64,000 bases of DNA. Source: Nocardia sp. XZ_19_385 (GTDB taxonomy: Bacteria > Actinomycetota > Actinomycetes > Mycobacteriales > Mycobacteriaceae). A model generated the notes under the pieces. It was not told where the DNA came from. It saw nothing but the letters and a program-made list of their open reading frames with translations, and did no database searches. The position numbers were made by a program, and so were the translations under genes. Location of the stretch: positions 261,025-325,024 of the forward strand of contig NZ_JACVEE010000005.1 in the NCBI RefSeq assembly GCF_015355755.1, written 5' to 3'. Each line of letters starts with the position of its first letter. Positions within the stretch are counted from its first letter, which is position 1. This document shows, piece after piece, positions 17,423 to 26,649 of this stretch.

Positions 17423-18367
17423 TCACGACTGAGATCGGGTTGGCTCGTGCGGTGGGGAGGACCGTAGCGATTGGGTAAGGGCGGTGCCGAGTTCCTTGGT
17501 GAGTGAACCGGTGTGGGTGATGCCGAGTTCGGTGGCCAGGGTGGTGGCGTAGAGACGGGTGGTGGCTTCCATGACTTCGGCGTAGGTGTTCACCGAGACA
17601 CGGATGCGATGGCGGGCGGCGACGGCGAGTGTGATCGTGATGACGGCGGCAGGCCACCAGCGTGGGGTGAGGGTGAGGTAGAGGAGTGACCAGCCAGCGA
17701 GACCGGTGGCGCGGGTGAGGCTCGAGCGGGTCTGTACGACTTCCTCGCGCGCGCGATCGGGTAGTACCAGCCAGGTATAGGGCCAGACGGTGGCGAGGTC
17801 CAAATTATAGTCGCGGTGGAGGCGCAGGGCTGCGGCGTGGATCCGGTCGCCGCTCCAAGTAGGGCGTTGCGGGCGCTCGGCCGCGATGCGGGATCGGTCG
17901 CGGGCGGCTCGAGCCAGCGTGGTCAGCGTGGGACGGTCGCGGGCATGCGGCGCCATGGCCTGTTGATCAGTGCGATGGTAGTGCTCGTGCGCGGCGTCCC
18001 AGAGTGTGCGGCGACGACGGACTCTGTCGGCGGCAAGTGTCGACAGCGGACGCGGCCAGGTCTCCCACTCCGCGGCCAGGACGATCCGCTCGATCACCGT
18101 GGCCAGCGCCTGTACGAGCAGACCCGCCATCGTTGCGCCAACTAGGATCGCGCACAGCACGATAGCTTGGCCGCCCGTGGTGGAGACGGTCGGATTCTTG
18201 GCGGTTTCGCCGATCTTGCGGACCAGGACGGCGATGTCGAGGGCACGCGCTTGCCCGAGGTGGATCGCTGCGGCGGTGATCGCCAAATAGAGCGCACCTG
18301 GTAGTGCCAGCAGGGACACCCATCGCTCGGCGAGCTTCTTGCCGAGTTCGCTCCACATGCCGCCCAT
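17423..18367 (-). CDS. Multi-pass membrane protein of unknown function
   Basis: The 314-residue protein has two N-terminal membrane helices (WVSLLALPGALYLAITAAAI and GGQAIVLCAILVGATMAGLL), then a charged Arg-rich cytosolic stretch with a helical segment (TLTTLARAARDRSRIAAERP), then two further hydrophobic segments (LAGWSLLYLTLTPRWWPAAV and onward). The C-terminal tail is polar. I recognise no transporter or enzyme motif. It starts one base after the stop of the small Cys-pair gene (18368) on the same strand, so the two are one unit. Lying divergent from the second TPR-CHAT gene, it could be a membrane effector or a protease target; there is no direct evidence for that. Confidence 0.65.
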   Translation of the reverse strand: MGGMWSELGKKLAERWVSLLALPGALYLAITAAAIHLGQARALDIAVLVRKIGETAKNPTVSTTGGQAIVLCAILVGATMAGLLVQALATVIERIVLAAEWETWPRPLSTLAADRVRRRRTLWDAAHEHYHRTDQQAMAPHARDRPTLTTLARAARDRSRIAAERPQRPTWSGDRIHAAALRLHRDYNLDLATVWPYTWLVLPDRAREEVVQTRSSLTRATGLAGWSLLYLTLTPRWWPAAVITITLAVAARHRIRVSVNTYAEVMEATTRLYATTLATELGITHTGSLTKELGTALTQSLRSSPPHEPTRSQS

Positions 18368-18781
18368 TCAGCGCTTGATGTCTTTGATCAGCTCACATCC
18401 GGTGATGGCGCACAGGGGGTTCTGGCTGCCGACCTCGTCGTCACGGCGGCCGGTGCACATCGTCTCGGGGCATCGGTACACGATCTCGATCGGACGCAGA
18501 CCCGCACCTGTCATACCGCGCAGGTTGCCGAAGATTCCGCGTGCGTCGCCTGCCCGCTGGAGAGCGGTATGCAGAGCGTCGAGCGCGGACGAAATCGCCT
18601 GCGTATCGCGGGATCTCATCCGGATGAGTAGCTGCTGTAGTGGCGTCGTCGGATCGGCGCCGGTATCGCGGAGCAGGCGACGGATCTCGTCGAGGCTTCC
18701 GCACGCGTACGCCAAACCTGCGCTTACTCGAAGAGCTTCCCGCTGTGCAGGCTCCACACCCTGCCTCCCCGTCCGCGTCAT
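18368..18781 (-). CDS. Small helical protein with two CxxxxC pairs
   Basis: The 137-residue protein begins MTRTGRQGVEPAQREALRVS. About 100 residues are helical (SLDEIRRLLRDTGADPTTPL and TQAISSALDALHTALQRAGD). The C-terminus has two Cys pairs, CPETMC and CAITGC, about 20 residues apart, a plausible zinc-ribbon-like site. The helical half vaguely resembles adaptor domains of conflict systems, but I cannot name a family. It is directly followed by the membrane-protein gene with no gap. The two may form an adaptor-effector pair next to TPR-CHAT paralogue 2. Confidence 0.6.
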   Translation of the reverse strand: MTRTGRQGVEPAQREALRVSAGLAYACGSLDEIRRLLRDTGADPTTPLQQLLIRMRSRDTQAISSALDALHTALQRAGDARGIFGNLRGMTGAGLRPIEIVYRCPETMCTGRRDDEVGSQNPLCAITGCELIKDIKR

Positions 18782-19506
18782 CCGTTGTCCGCGCTCGATG
18801 GAGTCTCAACGACACCGAAATGCGGTCGCATATCGAGATAAATCTACACTGCGGCAGACCCTGACGCGTGTCGTGAGCCGAAAGCTGCTCGAACACAGCG
18901 ATTTCGGGCCTGTAGAATCGCTCGCTTTCGGCTCGTCAGGCGTCGGGTGTCGCGGCCTTCGATGGTCGGATCAGACACCGATTACGCCTCGCAACTGTCG
19001 AGGTAGCGCCGCCCAAGCTACCTCCTAGCCGACCGCGGCTCCGACTACGACAAGTGCTGGGCAAGGCTTCGCGCTCGCGGTATCGATCCCAGGATCGCAC
19101 GCTCCGGCACCCGCCCCCGGTTCCGGACCTCAGCACCCGTCAGTGAATGTAGACCACCCCCGCGCGAGCTCGGCGACGACCCGCTCGGCTGTGATCGAAC
19201 GTCCACCGGATACAACAACGACTCACGAGTGCAATCTTCACCGCCCGTCGTTGGTAAAACCGGACTGGAAGTCTAACGCTCAGACCACCTCATCACGTTG
19301 GCGTCGATCGGCATCGATGAGACACCGCGCGCTTGCCGGGGCGATTGTCGCCCACATGATAGCCCTTCCTCGCGTCACAGCTGATGCATTCACTTCAGAT
19401 TCACCGGATCACGTTGGCAACGCCGTCCGACGCGACACGCCACCAGGGCCCAATGGTGCGCCTAAGCTCTCAGGTGACTGAGCCAGGTTTATAGGGGGTG
19501 TAGGCG
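18782..19506. other. Gene-poor stretch upstream of TPR-CHAT paralogue 2, holding a transposase relic
   Basis: Besides the transposase relic at about 19,019-19,110 there is no supported gene. The last 60 bp before 19507 should carry the promoter and ribosome site (GGGGTG about 9 nt upstream) of the TPR-CHAT gene. Confidence 0.35.
19019..19111 (+). pseudogene. IS5/IS4-type transposase relic
   Basis: The translation YLLADRGSDYDKCWARLRARG continuing IDPRIARSGT closely resembles the second catalytic-Asp region of IS5-family DDE transposases (LADRGYD... followed by ...P-IARR). The frame breaks soon after, and there is no complete ORF or terminal repeat. A degraded insertion sequence in the island. 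Confidence 0.5.
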
Positions 19507-22500
19507 ATGGGGGCAGACCGAGAAGGCGTCGGGGACACCGAATGGCATCAAGCACTTCACGCGGCGGTGGTATCGCGAATCCAGCAGTTCGAGCAATCGT
19601 CGGAGCCCCAGGCAATGTTCGGTCCTGATGTCGATTCCGAGATTGGACAGCTGTCCGCCGTGATCGGAGCCAATCCTTCAGATCTGTATTCGCGGATCCT
19701 GCTTGGCTGGCTGTATTGGCATCGATTTAACGTTCTTCCGGAAAACCTTCGTCAGCCTTCGCTGGAGGCTGCCGTTGATGTTCTCACCTTGTGCTTTCTC
19801 ACTCTTGATGTCAGTGACCTGGCTCGGCTGCCGAGCCAATTGCTGCCAGACCTTGCAGACAATGCGCTATCCCCCGCACTCTCGGTGCTTGAGAACGCCC
19901 TTGCCTCGTCCGACGCCCACCTCGTCGCTGTTGCGGTCGAGTCGTGGCAGCGAATCGTCAATGCGATTCCCAGCGAGGACCCCGACCGCGCCAGTATGCT
20001 CTTCAACCTCGGAAATGCCCTGGTAGCACGGTTCAAGCTGACCGGCGCATTGGAAGATCTCAACGAGGCGATCGTCAACCGACGGCAAGCAGTCGATGCC
20101 AGCCCCGCCGACAGTCCCGACCATGCCACGATACTGACTTATCTCGGCCTGGATCTGCGAGAGCGGTTCAACCACACCGGCAGTCTGCAGGATCTCAACG
20201 ACGCTATCGCCACTACACGCGAAGCGATCGTTTCCACCTCCACAGACAACCCCGACCGTGGGGCGATGCTGGTCGATTTCGGGGACGATTTGTATGTACG
20301 GTTCAACCGGACCGGCGCACTAGAGGATCTGAACGACGCGATCGACGTCGCACAGCAGGCCGTCGACACCATCTCCACCGATGATCCCGCCCGCGCAGCT
20401 GTACTGACAGACCTTGGTGAACGCTTGCGAATGAGGTTCATGCGGACGGATGTATTGGAGGATCTCGACCGCGCCCTCGATATGTTCCGCGCCGCAAGCA
20501 ACACCAACCGAACAGGACGCCTCAGTCGCGGAATGTTGCTATCCAACCTAGGTGGCGCTCTCCGGGCACGGTTCAAACGCACAGGTGCGCTCGCAAATCT
20601 CCACAACGCGATCGACATCGGACGGCAGGCCGTCGCCGCCATGTCCGCCGATGATCCCGCGCGCGCTACAGCGCTTTCCAACCTCGGCGTAGCTCTTCAC
20701 GAGCGGTCGATGCGGACAGGCGACACGCAGGATCTGGACAACGCAATTGGTATGCTCCGCGCGGCGGACGAGATCGCCTCAAGCGGACAGTCTGGTCGCG
20801 GGACGCTGCTCTCCAATCTCGGGAGCGCCCTACAGGACAGGTTCACCCGGACTGGTTCCATAGAGGATCTCAACGACGCTATCGACATCGGACAACAAGC
20901 CCTCGAGGTCGCTTCCGACGACCCCATGCGCGAGGTGTTGCTGTCCAACCTTGGAAGCTCCCTGGTCCACAGATTCGAGCGGACAGGTAAGTTAGCGGAT
21001 CTCAGCAATGCTATCCGCATCTACGGCGCGGCATGCGACACCGCCCCCACCCACGGCTCCCGCCGCACCACGACGCTGTCCAACTTGGGAGCCGCTCTGC
21101 GGGCACGGTTCGTGCAGACGGGTGCTTTAGAGGATCTCAACGATGCAATCGACGTCGGACGGCAGGTGGTCCACACCATCTCCCGCGATGATCCCGCCCG
21201 CGCCACAGCGCTTTCCAACCTCGGTGTTGCCTTGCGGGCGCGGTTCGAACGGACAGATGCGTTGCAGGATCTTGATGACGCAATCGAAATCCTCCGCGAA
21301 GCAGTCGATCGCATCCCCCCCGACCACCCCAACCGGGCCACCGTAACGCACAACCTCGGTGTGGCCATGCGGGCGCGGTTCGAACGAACAGATGCGTTGC
21401 AGGACCTCGATGATGCGATCCAAATCCTCAGCGAAGCAGTCGATCACATCCACCCGGGCAAGCCCGGTCGAGCGACTTCGATGACCAATCTCGGTATCGT
21501 CCTGCGGAAGCGGTTCGTGCGGACCGGCGTGCTGCACGACCTCAACGATGCCATCGACATCGAGCAGCAAGCGGTCGCTGCCACTCCCCAAGACGACCCC
21601 GCTCGCGCCGCACGGTCGGCCAACCTCGGTTTCGCCCTCAGAGAGCGGTTCGACCACACGGGTGCATCGATCGACCGTGACGCAGCGATTGCTGCCTTCG
21701 AGTCAGCGCTCGATATTGAATTTGCCAAACCATCGATTCGCATCAAAGCAGCGCGCGCTGCGGCGGGCATGGCCGCAGAGACAGAGCGGGTACGGGCAGC
21801 GCGATTGTTGGAGCGAGCGGTGCGGTTGCTGCCGAAAATCGCTCAACGGGAGCTCGAACGAGCAGACCAACAATATGCATTGGGTGATTACGCTGGACTC
21901 GCCGCCGATGCTGCGGCGCTGGCGCTCGACAACACGGCCATCCCGGAGAGGGCACGGGCAGAGGTGGCGCTACAGCTACTAGAGTCCGGTCGCGCAGTGC
22001 TGCTCAGTCAAGCCTTGCACGTTCGCAGCGATCTGACCGACCTCCACAATCAATATCCAGACTTGGCAAGACGATTCAGCTTCCTGCGCGACCAACTCGA
22101 CACAGTCGGCAGCACCATTCCGGCCCCCCCGGCGGAACTTGCCGGGCGCCTCGTCAACATCAATCACAGTGCCCAGGACCACCGCCGGCAAATCGCAGCC
22201 GAACTCAACGACACCCTCGCCAATATCCGTGCCATAGACGGGTTCGCTTCCTTCGGACTGCCGCCATCTCGTGACGAACTGCTCGCCCAAGCCGCCCGAG
22301 GTCCGGTCGTGACATTCAATATCAGCGAGTACCGCAGTGACGCATTGCTTCTGACCACGGCAGGTATTGCGGGCATACGCCTACCCGGACTCTCCCCTGA
22401 GCGGCTCGTCCAGAAGATAGTCATTTTCCAAGGTGCCCTGCACGCCGCCGACCACCACGTGGACCCATTCGAGCGAGTCGCTGCCCAGGGGGTGGTGACC

Positions 22501-23424
22501 GAGATCCTGCAGTGGTTGTGGAACAACGCCACCGGTCCGGTTCTGGATGCGCTCGGCTACAGGCAACCATCCCCAGCAGGGGCGACGCCGCCTCGCATCT
22601 GGTGGATCCTTGGGGGACTGCTCAGCCTGTTGCCCATCCACGCGGCCGGCTACCATACCGAGGCTCCCAGCCCACGTCGCAGGACCGTCATGGATCGGGT
22701 TGTCTCCTCCTACACCCCTACCATCACCGCCCTTCGGTACGCGCGCCAGCATCCACCGACAAGGCGGCCCGACACCGCCCTTCGAGCACTCATTGTTGCC
22801 CTGTCCAGCACCCCGGGTATCGAAGGGCGCCTGGATTTCGTTGGCGACGAGGCTGCAGCACTGGCCGCTCGTCTGCCCGGATCGCTCCTACTTTCCGGAC
22901 CCGACGGATCGAAAACGACACGGCCCATAGGCAGTCTGCCGACGAAACGCAACGTCATCAACAATCTTTCCGACTACCCGATCGCACACTTCGCTTGTCA
23001 CGGCACTAGCGACCCCACCGATCCATCCCACAGCCAACTGTTGCTGCACGACCACCGTAGCGATCCACTCACCATCGCCTGCCTCGCCCCGATACGCCTC
23101 GAACAGGCACAGCTGGCCTACCTATCTGCCTGCGAAACCGCGCTCAACAAGAACATCGAACTCATCGACGAAGTCATCCACCTCACCGCGGCTTTCCAGC
23201 TCGTCGGATACCCACACGTCATCGGCACCCTATGGCCAATCAACGACCCCTACGCTGCTCAGGTCGCCGAGCACTTCTACGCCGCTCTGCTACCTGCCCG
23301 CGCTGGCGACTCCTACGAAATCGAGTACGCCGCCCACGCGCTGCACTTCGCCGTCCGCACTATACGTGACGTCATCCCAGCGACCCCGACACTGTGGGGC
23401 GCCTACCTTCACGCCGGCGCATAA
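19507..23424 (+). CDS. Giant TPR-CHAT protein (caspase-like protease with TPR array), paralogue 2
   Basis: The 1,305-residue protein has the same plan as the 4852-8484 product: an N-terminal helical region, about twelve 45-residue repeats (core DLNDAIDIGRQAV and NLGAALRARFxRTGALE), a linker, and a C-terminal CHAT domain with His1165 (AHFACHG) and Cys1209 (YLSACETA). The C-terminal half is very similar to paralogue 1 (QLAYLSACETALNKN versus RLAYLSACETALTRH), while the TPR units differ in sequence. The sensor array has thus diverged faster than the protease. The start at 19507 follows GGGGTGTAGGCG. It is probably a cytosolic cysteine protease activated by a protein partner; the target is unknown. 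Confidence 0.85.
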   Translation: MGADREGVGDTEWHQALHAAVVSRIQQFEQSSEPQAMFGPDVDSEIGQLSAVIGANPSDLYSRILLGWLYWHRFNVLPENLRQPSLEAAVDVLTLCFLTLDVSDLARLPSQLLPDLADNALSPALSVLENALASSDAHLVAVAVESWQRIVNAIPSEDPDRASMLFNLGNALVARFKLTGALEDLNEAIVNRRQAVDASPADSPDHATILTYLGLDLRERFNHTGSLQDLNDAIATTREAIVSTSTDNPDRGAMLVDFGDDLYVRFNRTGALEDLNDAIDVAQQAVDTISTDDPARAAVLTDLGERLRMRFMRTDVLEDLDRALDMFRAASNTNRTGRLSRGMLLSNLGGALRARFKRTGALANLHNAIDIGRQAVAAMSADDPARATALSNLGVALHERSMRTGDTQDLDNAIGMLRAADEIASSGQSGRGTLLSNLGSALQDRFTRTGSIEDLNDAIDIGQQALEVASDDPMREVLLSNLGSSLVHRFERTGKLADLSNAIRIYGAACDTAPTHGSRRTTTLSNLGAALRARFVQTGALEDLNDAIDVGRQVVHTISRDDPARATALSNLGVALRARFERTDALQDLDDAIEILREAVDRIPPDHPNRATVTHNLGVAMRARFERTDALQDLDDAIQILSEAVDHIHPGKPGRATSMTNLGIVLRKRFVRTGVLHDLNDAIDIEQQAVAATPQDDPARAARSANLGFALRERFDHTGASIDRDAAIAAFESALDIEFAKPSIRIKAARAAAGMAAETERVRAARLLERAVRLLPKIAQRELERADQQYALGDYAGLAADAAALALDNTAIPERARAEVALQLLESGRAVLLSQALHVRSDLTDLHNQYPDLARRFSFLRDQLDTVGSTIPAPPAELAGRLVNINHSAQDHRRQIAAELNDTLANIRAIDGFASFGLPPSRDELLAQAARGPVVTFNISEYRSDALLLTTAGIAGIRLPGLSPERLVQKIVIFQGALHAADHHVDPFERVAAQGVVTEILQWLWNNATGPVLDALGYRQPSPAGATPPRIWWILGGLLSLLPIHAAGYHTEAPSPRRRTVMDRVVSSYTPTITALRYARQHPPTRRPDTALRALIVALSSTPGIEGRLDFVGDEAAALAARLPGSLLLSGPDGSKTTRPIGSLPTKRNVINNLSDYPIAHFACHGTSDPTDPSHSQLLLHDHRSDPLTIACLAPIRLEQAQLAYLSACETALNKNIELIDEVIHLTAAFQLVGYPHVIGTLWPINDPYAAQVAEHFYAALLPARAGDSYEIEYAAHALHFAVRTIRDVIPATPTLWGAYLHAGA

Positions 23425-23714
23425 CCAAGGCCACTCCGCACACCGCAAAAGCAAACAATCCGACCCATCTCTCTGATTGGAACGTCCTCCTGCTCTTGCC
23501 ATTGCGACACCAAGCCCGACAAGCGCGTCGGGGGGACGTTCCCCACGTCACGGAAACCGAGGCACTAAGCGCGTCTTTCTATGCCGCCTATCGGGCGGCA
23601 CGGCGTCGTCTCGGTTAGGGCCTGTGGAAGTCGACGACCAGGTGAGGGGTGCGGCCACCCTGTCGGTTAACGTTCGTTAGCAATGGTTCCGTCTATCTCG
23701 GAGGGCAATTCAGC

Positions 23715-24050
23715 ATGGCGCGCAAGGTCGTTGTGACACTGGTCGATGACTATGACGGCAACTCTGCAGCGGAGGAGACTGTGTCCTTCGTCTTCGATGG
23801 GGTTGCCTATGAGATGGACCTTTCCACGCTCAATGCCAAGCTGCTGCGCGGTGTATTCGAGCAGTGGATTCCGTACGCGCGCAAGGTAGGTCGCGCGCCG
23901 CGCAGGACCGGTAGCCGCAAGCGTTCGGTGGTCGACCGTGACCAGACCGCGGCCATTCGAGCGTGGGGGCGTGAGCAGGGGCGCGATGTTTCCCGGCGGG
24001 GGCGTATTTCGGCTGGGCTCGCCGCGGCCTACGCCGAGGCGAATCGGTAG
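23715..24050 (+). CDS. Lsr2-family nucleoid-associated protein (island paralogue)
   Basis: The 111-residue protein has both Lsr2 domains: the N-terminal dimerisation part (ARKVVVTLVDDYDGNSAAEE, then TVSFVFDGVAYEMDL) and the C-terminal DNA-binding part (TAAIRAWGREQGRDVSRRGR), with the RGR motif that inserts into the minor groove of AT-rich DNA. Lsr2 silences horizontally acquired AT-rich genes in actinobacteria, as H-NS does in enterobacteria. The ATG at 23715 has GGAGGG about 9 nt upstream. It lies beside an integrase, so it travels with the island and may silence or shape its AT-richer part (10-17 kb). The main host Lsr2 gene is expected elsewhere. Confidence 0.9.
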   Translation: MARKVVVTLVDDYDGNSAAEETVSFVFDGVAYEMDLSTLNAKLLRGVFEQWIPYARKVGRAPRRTGSRKRSVVDRDQTAAIRAWGREQGRDVSRRGRISAGLAAAYAEANR

Positions 24051-24156
24051 CGCTGCTGGACAGGTGACGGCGCTGGTGAAAGCCTGAGGGGATAGGTGAG
24101 CTGAGGCCCGCAGCAGAAGAGGAAGCCGGGTCCCCTTCGGTTTCGGCGGCGCGCGA

Positions 24157-25191
24157 TCACGCCGCCATCGGCGGTCTCTTGGACTCGAATTCGGCAGCAA
24201 GAGGATGTTTTTCACCGGTGAGTGCCGTTAGCGCGGCGGCCACTTCGTGCAGCGATGCTTTGACGTAGGTGAGGGTCGCGCCAACGTTGCCTCCGATTTC
24301 GGCATGACCGGCGTAGGCGCGGGCGACTGCGTATCCGTAGTGCCGCTCGACCCAGGTCAGGGTGGTGTGGCGTAGCCAGTGGGCGGTGATTTGCTGGGTG
24401 GACACGGGGGGAAGGTGTTTGCCGATGCGTTTCCAGATGTGGTCGTAACGTCGGCCGGTAATGGGTCGCCCATTGCGGTAGCGCAGGAGTTGTTCGGAGT
24501 TGGCGGCACCGCGGTCACGATGCCGGAGCAGCGCCTGCATCAGGGTGGGGGAGACAGGCTGCCAGCGGACCGCGTCACCCTTCTCATGGAGTTGGATCAG
24601 GCATTGTTCGGCGTCGAGGTCTCGCGGACGAAGCGCTAGAGCGCCCCCACGCCGGCATGCGGTCTCGATGTGGAGTCGCAGGATGAGGGTATCGAGTTCT
24701 GGGTCGTTGCCTGTCGTGGCGGCGACTCGGTTGATATCGGCGATAAGGCGATCTGGTAGAGCTCTCCTGTTATTGGGCAGACGTCGCGGCTTGATGATGC
24801 GGTTCGCTGGGTTCTCTGCTGCAGGAAAGTGGCCGTCGGCTTGCCCTTGGCGGTATAGGGCGCGAAGCGCACCCACCATATGTTCTGCGGCCGAGCGTCC
24901 GCCGCGCGAGTTTCGGCGGACGGCAGCCTGTTGTTTTGTGTGCTCGATCAGCTCTCTGATCTCGAGTGGGGTGGGTTCGCTGATGGGGCGGGATCCCCAT
25001 TCATTGACGATGCGCCGCCAGTAGGGGCCGTAGGTGCGCAATGTGCCTGGGGGGAAGGCGCTTTGGAGCTGGTGAATGTACTGGTCGAAGGTGGGGACAG
25101 GCTGGGTCTGGCCTACTCTTTCGAGAAGATCTTCGGGACGCAACCCGAGCCGCTCCAGTAGTAGCCGCGCAGCTTCAACCTCGGTGGTCAT
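24157..25191 (-). CDS. Tyrosine recombinase/integrase, apparently intact
   Basis: The 344-residue protein has an N-terminal SAM-like core-binding domain (TLRTYGPYWRRIVNEWGSRP) and a catalytic domain with Arg I in HIETACRRGGALALR, the HWLRHTTLTW box, the AYAGH segment and the nucleophile in ATLTYVKAS. All expected residues are present. The start at 25191 overlaps the AbrB-like stop as ATGA; an ATG nine bases upstream is possible. It pairs with the AbrB-like gene exactly as the tRNA-proximal integrase does with its own. It is the likely functional recombinase of the island, although it sits 4.3 kb from the tRNA. Confidence 0.88.
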   Translation of the reverse strand: MTTEVEAARLLLERLGLRPEDLLERVGQTQPVPTFDQYIHQLQSAFPPGTLRTYGPYWRRIVNEWGSRPISEPTPLEIRELIEHTKQQAAVRRNSRGGRSAAEHMVGALRALYRQGQADGHFPAAENPANRIIKPRRLPNNRRALPDRLIADINRVAATTGNDPELDTLILRLHIETACRRGGALALRPRDLDAEQCLIQLHEKGDAVRWQPVSPTLMQALLRHRDRGAANSEQLLRYRNGRPITGRRYDHIWKRIGKHLPPVSTQQITAHWLRHTTLTWVERHYGYAVARAYAGHAEIGGNVGATLTYVKASLHEVAAALTALTGEKHPLAAEFESKRPPMAA

Positions 25192-25607
25192 GACTCGCAC
25201 CAGGGTCGAGAATCAAACGACCACAAGGCATTTCGCACAGCGGCCGGGGAATAGACTGCAAGCGTGCGAAGGTTCCGACTTGCCGCCAGCAGCACACGGT
25301 CGTGATTCTCGATCCTCGCGCAGCGCCGTATCTGCGCGGGAAGGCGCAGATACTCTCGATCTCCGACTGCGTACGATCCGGTTGCGGCATGGGCGAGGAC
25401 GACAATTCCGTCGAGGACGCTGATAGTCAGGCGGAGACCTTGCTTCCATCCCAGATGCTTCAGGCTGGAGCGGTCAGACAAACGACCGTCAGCGTCCACG
25501 CTGGCCACAGCTATGTAGGCATAAGACATCCCGAGCTCCGGTAAGTCTGGGATCGGGGGGAGGGGGAGAGGGCTGCTTGCCGAGTCCTGGTCATCAGTTG
25601 TGAACAT
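25188..25607 (-). CDS. AbrB/SpoVT-like DNA-binding protein, integrase-associated, copy 1
   Basis: The 139-residue protein has one or two short swapped-hairpin-like segments: VASVDADGRLSDRSSLKHLG (about 32-51) and SYAVGDREYLRLPAQIRRCA, the pattern of AbrB/MazE DNA-binding barrels. It is similar along its length to the 28921-29361 product. Its stop overlaps the integrase start by 4 nt, so the two are co-translated. By position it may be a recombination directionality factor or an integrase regulator; that role is inferred. Ten bases upstream of its start lies a sequence resembling a tRNA T-arm. Confidence 0.65.
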   Translation of the reverse strand: MFTTDDQDSASSPLPLPPIPDLPELGMSYAYIAVASVDADGRLSDRSSLKHLGWKQGLRLTISVLDGIVVLAHAATGSYAVGDREYLRLPAQIRRCARIENHDRVLLAASRNLRTLAVYSPAAVRNALWSFDSRPWCES

Positions 25608-25617
25608 TGGTCACGAC

Positions 25618-25640
25618 CTCGAGTCGGGATTGAACCGCTG
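25618..25640 (-). other. Possible degenerate att-like sequence
   Basis: CTCGAGTCGGGATTGAACCG on the plus strand resembles the tRNA-Leu 3' core (CGAGAGGGGACTTGAACCCC) with a one-base gap and a few mismatches. It lies next to an AbrB-like/integrase module, as the real att does at 29.5 kb. It could be an old right border, or chance similarity to any T-arm. Confidence 0.3.
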
Positions 25641-26133
25641 TTTTGAGGCGTAGCGGGTATCCGTTCATTAGGAGCATCCGTTCGATCCGGCGGAAGATGT
25701 GCACCCATGCACTGGCAGGCCGTCAGCCGAATTTCGCATGTTTGCGCAAGATGCCCACGCCTCGCTTGTAAGCGGTGACGCATCAACGGCGAGAACGCCA
25801 CCAGAACGCGGACCTACCGGCTTCGGTCCGCCGAGCGCACGCCAGCCAATGACCTGGAGCGGGTCAGCTGGGCTGAGTCGGGGAGCCTGCCAGCCAGCGG
25901 AGTCGCTTTCGCATACCGATTTGCCCTCTTGCGGAGATATTTCAAACCACTTCCGTTTCCCGAGCCGCCCGGCACCGTACCGAGACCGAGTGCATCGACG
26001 GTTAGACCGGAACGGTTACCAGGCCGATGCGATGGAGTTTCTCGTTCCAGGCAGATGATGGGTGCTCGGCTGAGACTTTGACCTGTGGATGTTGATTACT
26101 GGACGGCAAGGGTTGGCGGGCAGACTCGAGCAT
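25641..26133. other. Gene-free stretch, no feature supported
   Basis: Frames on both strands are short and lack recognisable motifs. It separates the first integrase module from the asparaginase pair. Confidence 0.3.
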
Positions 26134-26649
26134 CTACGAATTTGGCGGGGTCCCTTTCCTGAATTCCAGAAGGGGCACGTCGTAGAGGTCGGACCGTGGT
26201 GTTCTTGTCATCGTGGGCTGGAGGACTTCGATGATGAGGAGTTCGGCGAGGAACAGCACTTTTGCCGAGAGCAGATGGCTGGTGTAGCCGGATGCTGCGT
26301 GTTCTTTGAGGCCGACCGCGACGTGGATGTGTGGCGAGATCGTGTCTGTGTCCGGGTCGTAGGCGAGGCTTCCTCCACCGAATGCTTCGACGTTGGTGAG
26401 GTGGACTTTCGACCAGACTGGCGCTTCAGGATTGTCGAGTTTGTCGCAGGTGCCGACGAGGTCGACTTCGCTGAACCCGGCGATAAAGGACGGGATGTAG
26501 CCCTGCTGGAGATTGTTGGTTCGGCAGAAGTCTGCGAGGGCGGGGTAGAAGTCGTCTCCGTGGTCGAACACCACTCCGAAGCTGCGGCCGAGGGTGAGTT
26601 CGTGGCTCCGCATCAGGCGTCCTTGGCGGAAGGTGTTGGCCAGGGCCAT
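26134..26649 (-). CDS. PPC (DUF296) domain DNA-binding-type protein
   Basis: The 171-residue protein carries a single PPC/DUF296 domain: LGRSFGVVFDHGDDFYPALA, the helix ADFCRTNNLQQGYIPSFIAG, the SPHIHVAVG metal-like His pair, and TSHLLSAKVLFLAELLIIEV. PPC proteins form trimers. Plant members have AT-hooks and bind DNA, but the bacterial ones are of uncertain function. The start at 26649 lies inside the end of the asparaginase gene (37-nt overlap), so the two are strongly coupled. A metabolic partnership with asparaginase is possible but not known. Confidence 0.75.
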   Translation of the reverse strand: MALANTFRQGRLMRSHELTLGRSFGVVFDHGDDFYPALADFCRTNNLQQGYIPSFIAGFSEVDLVGTCDKLDNPEAPVWSKVHLTNVEAFGGGSLAYDPDTDTISPHIHVAVGLKEHAASGYTSHLLSAKVLFLAELLIIEVLQPTMTRTPRSDLYDVPLLEFRKGTPPNS

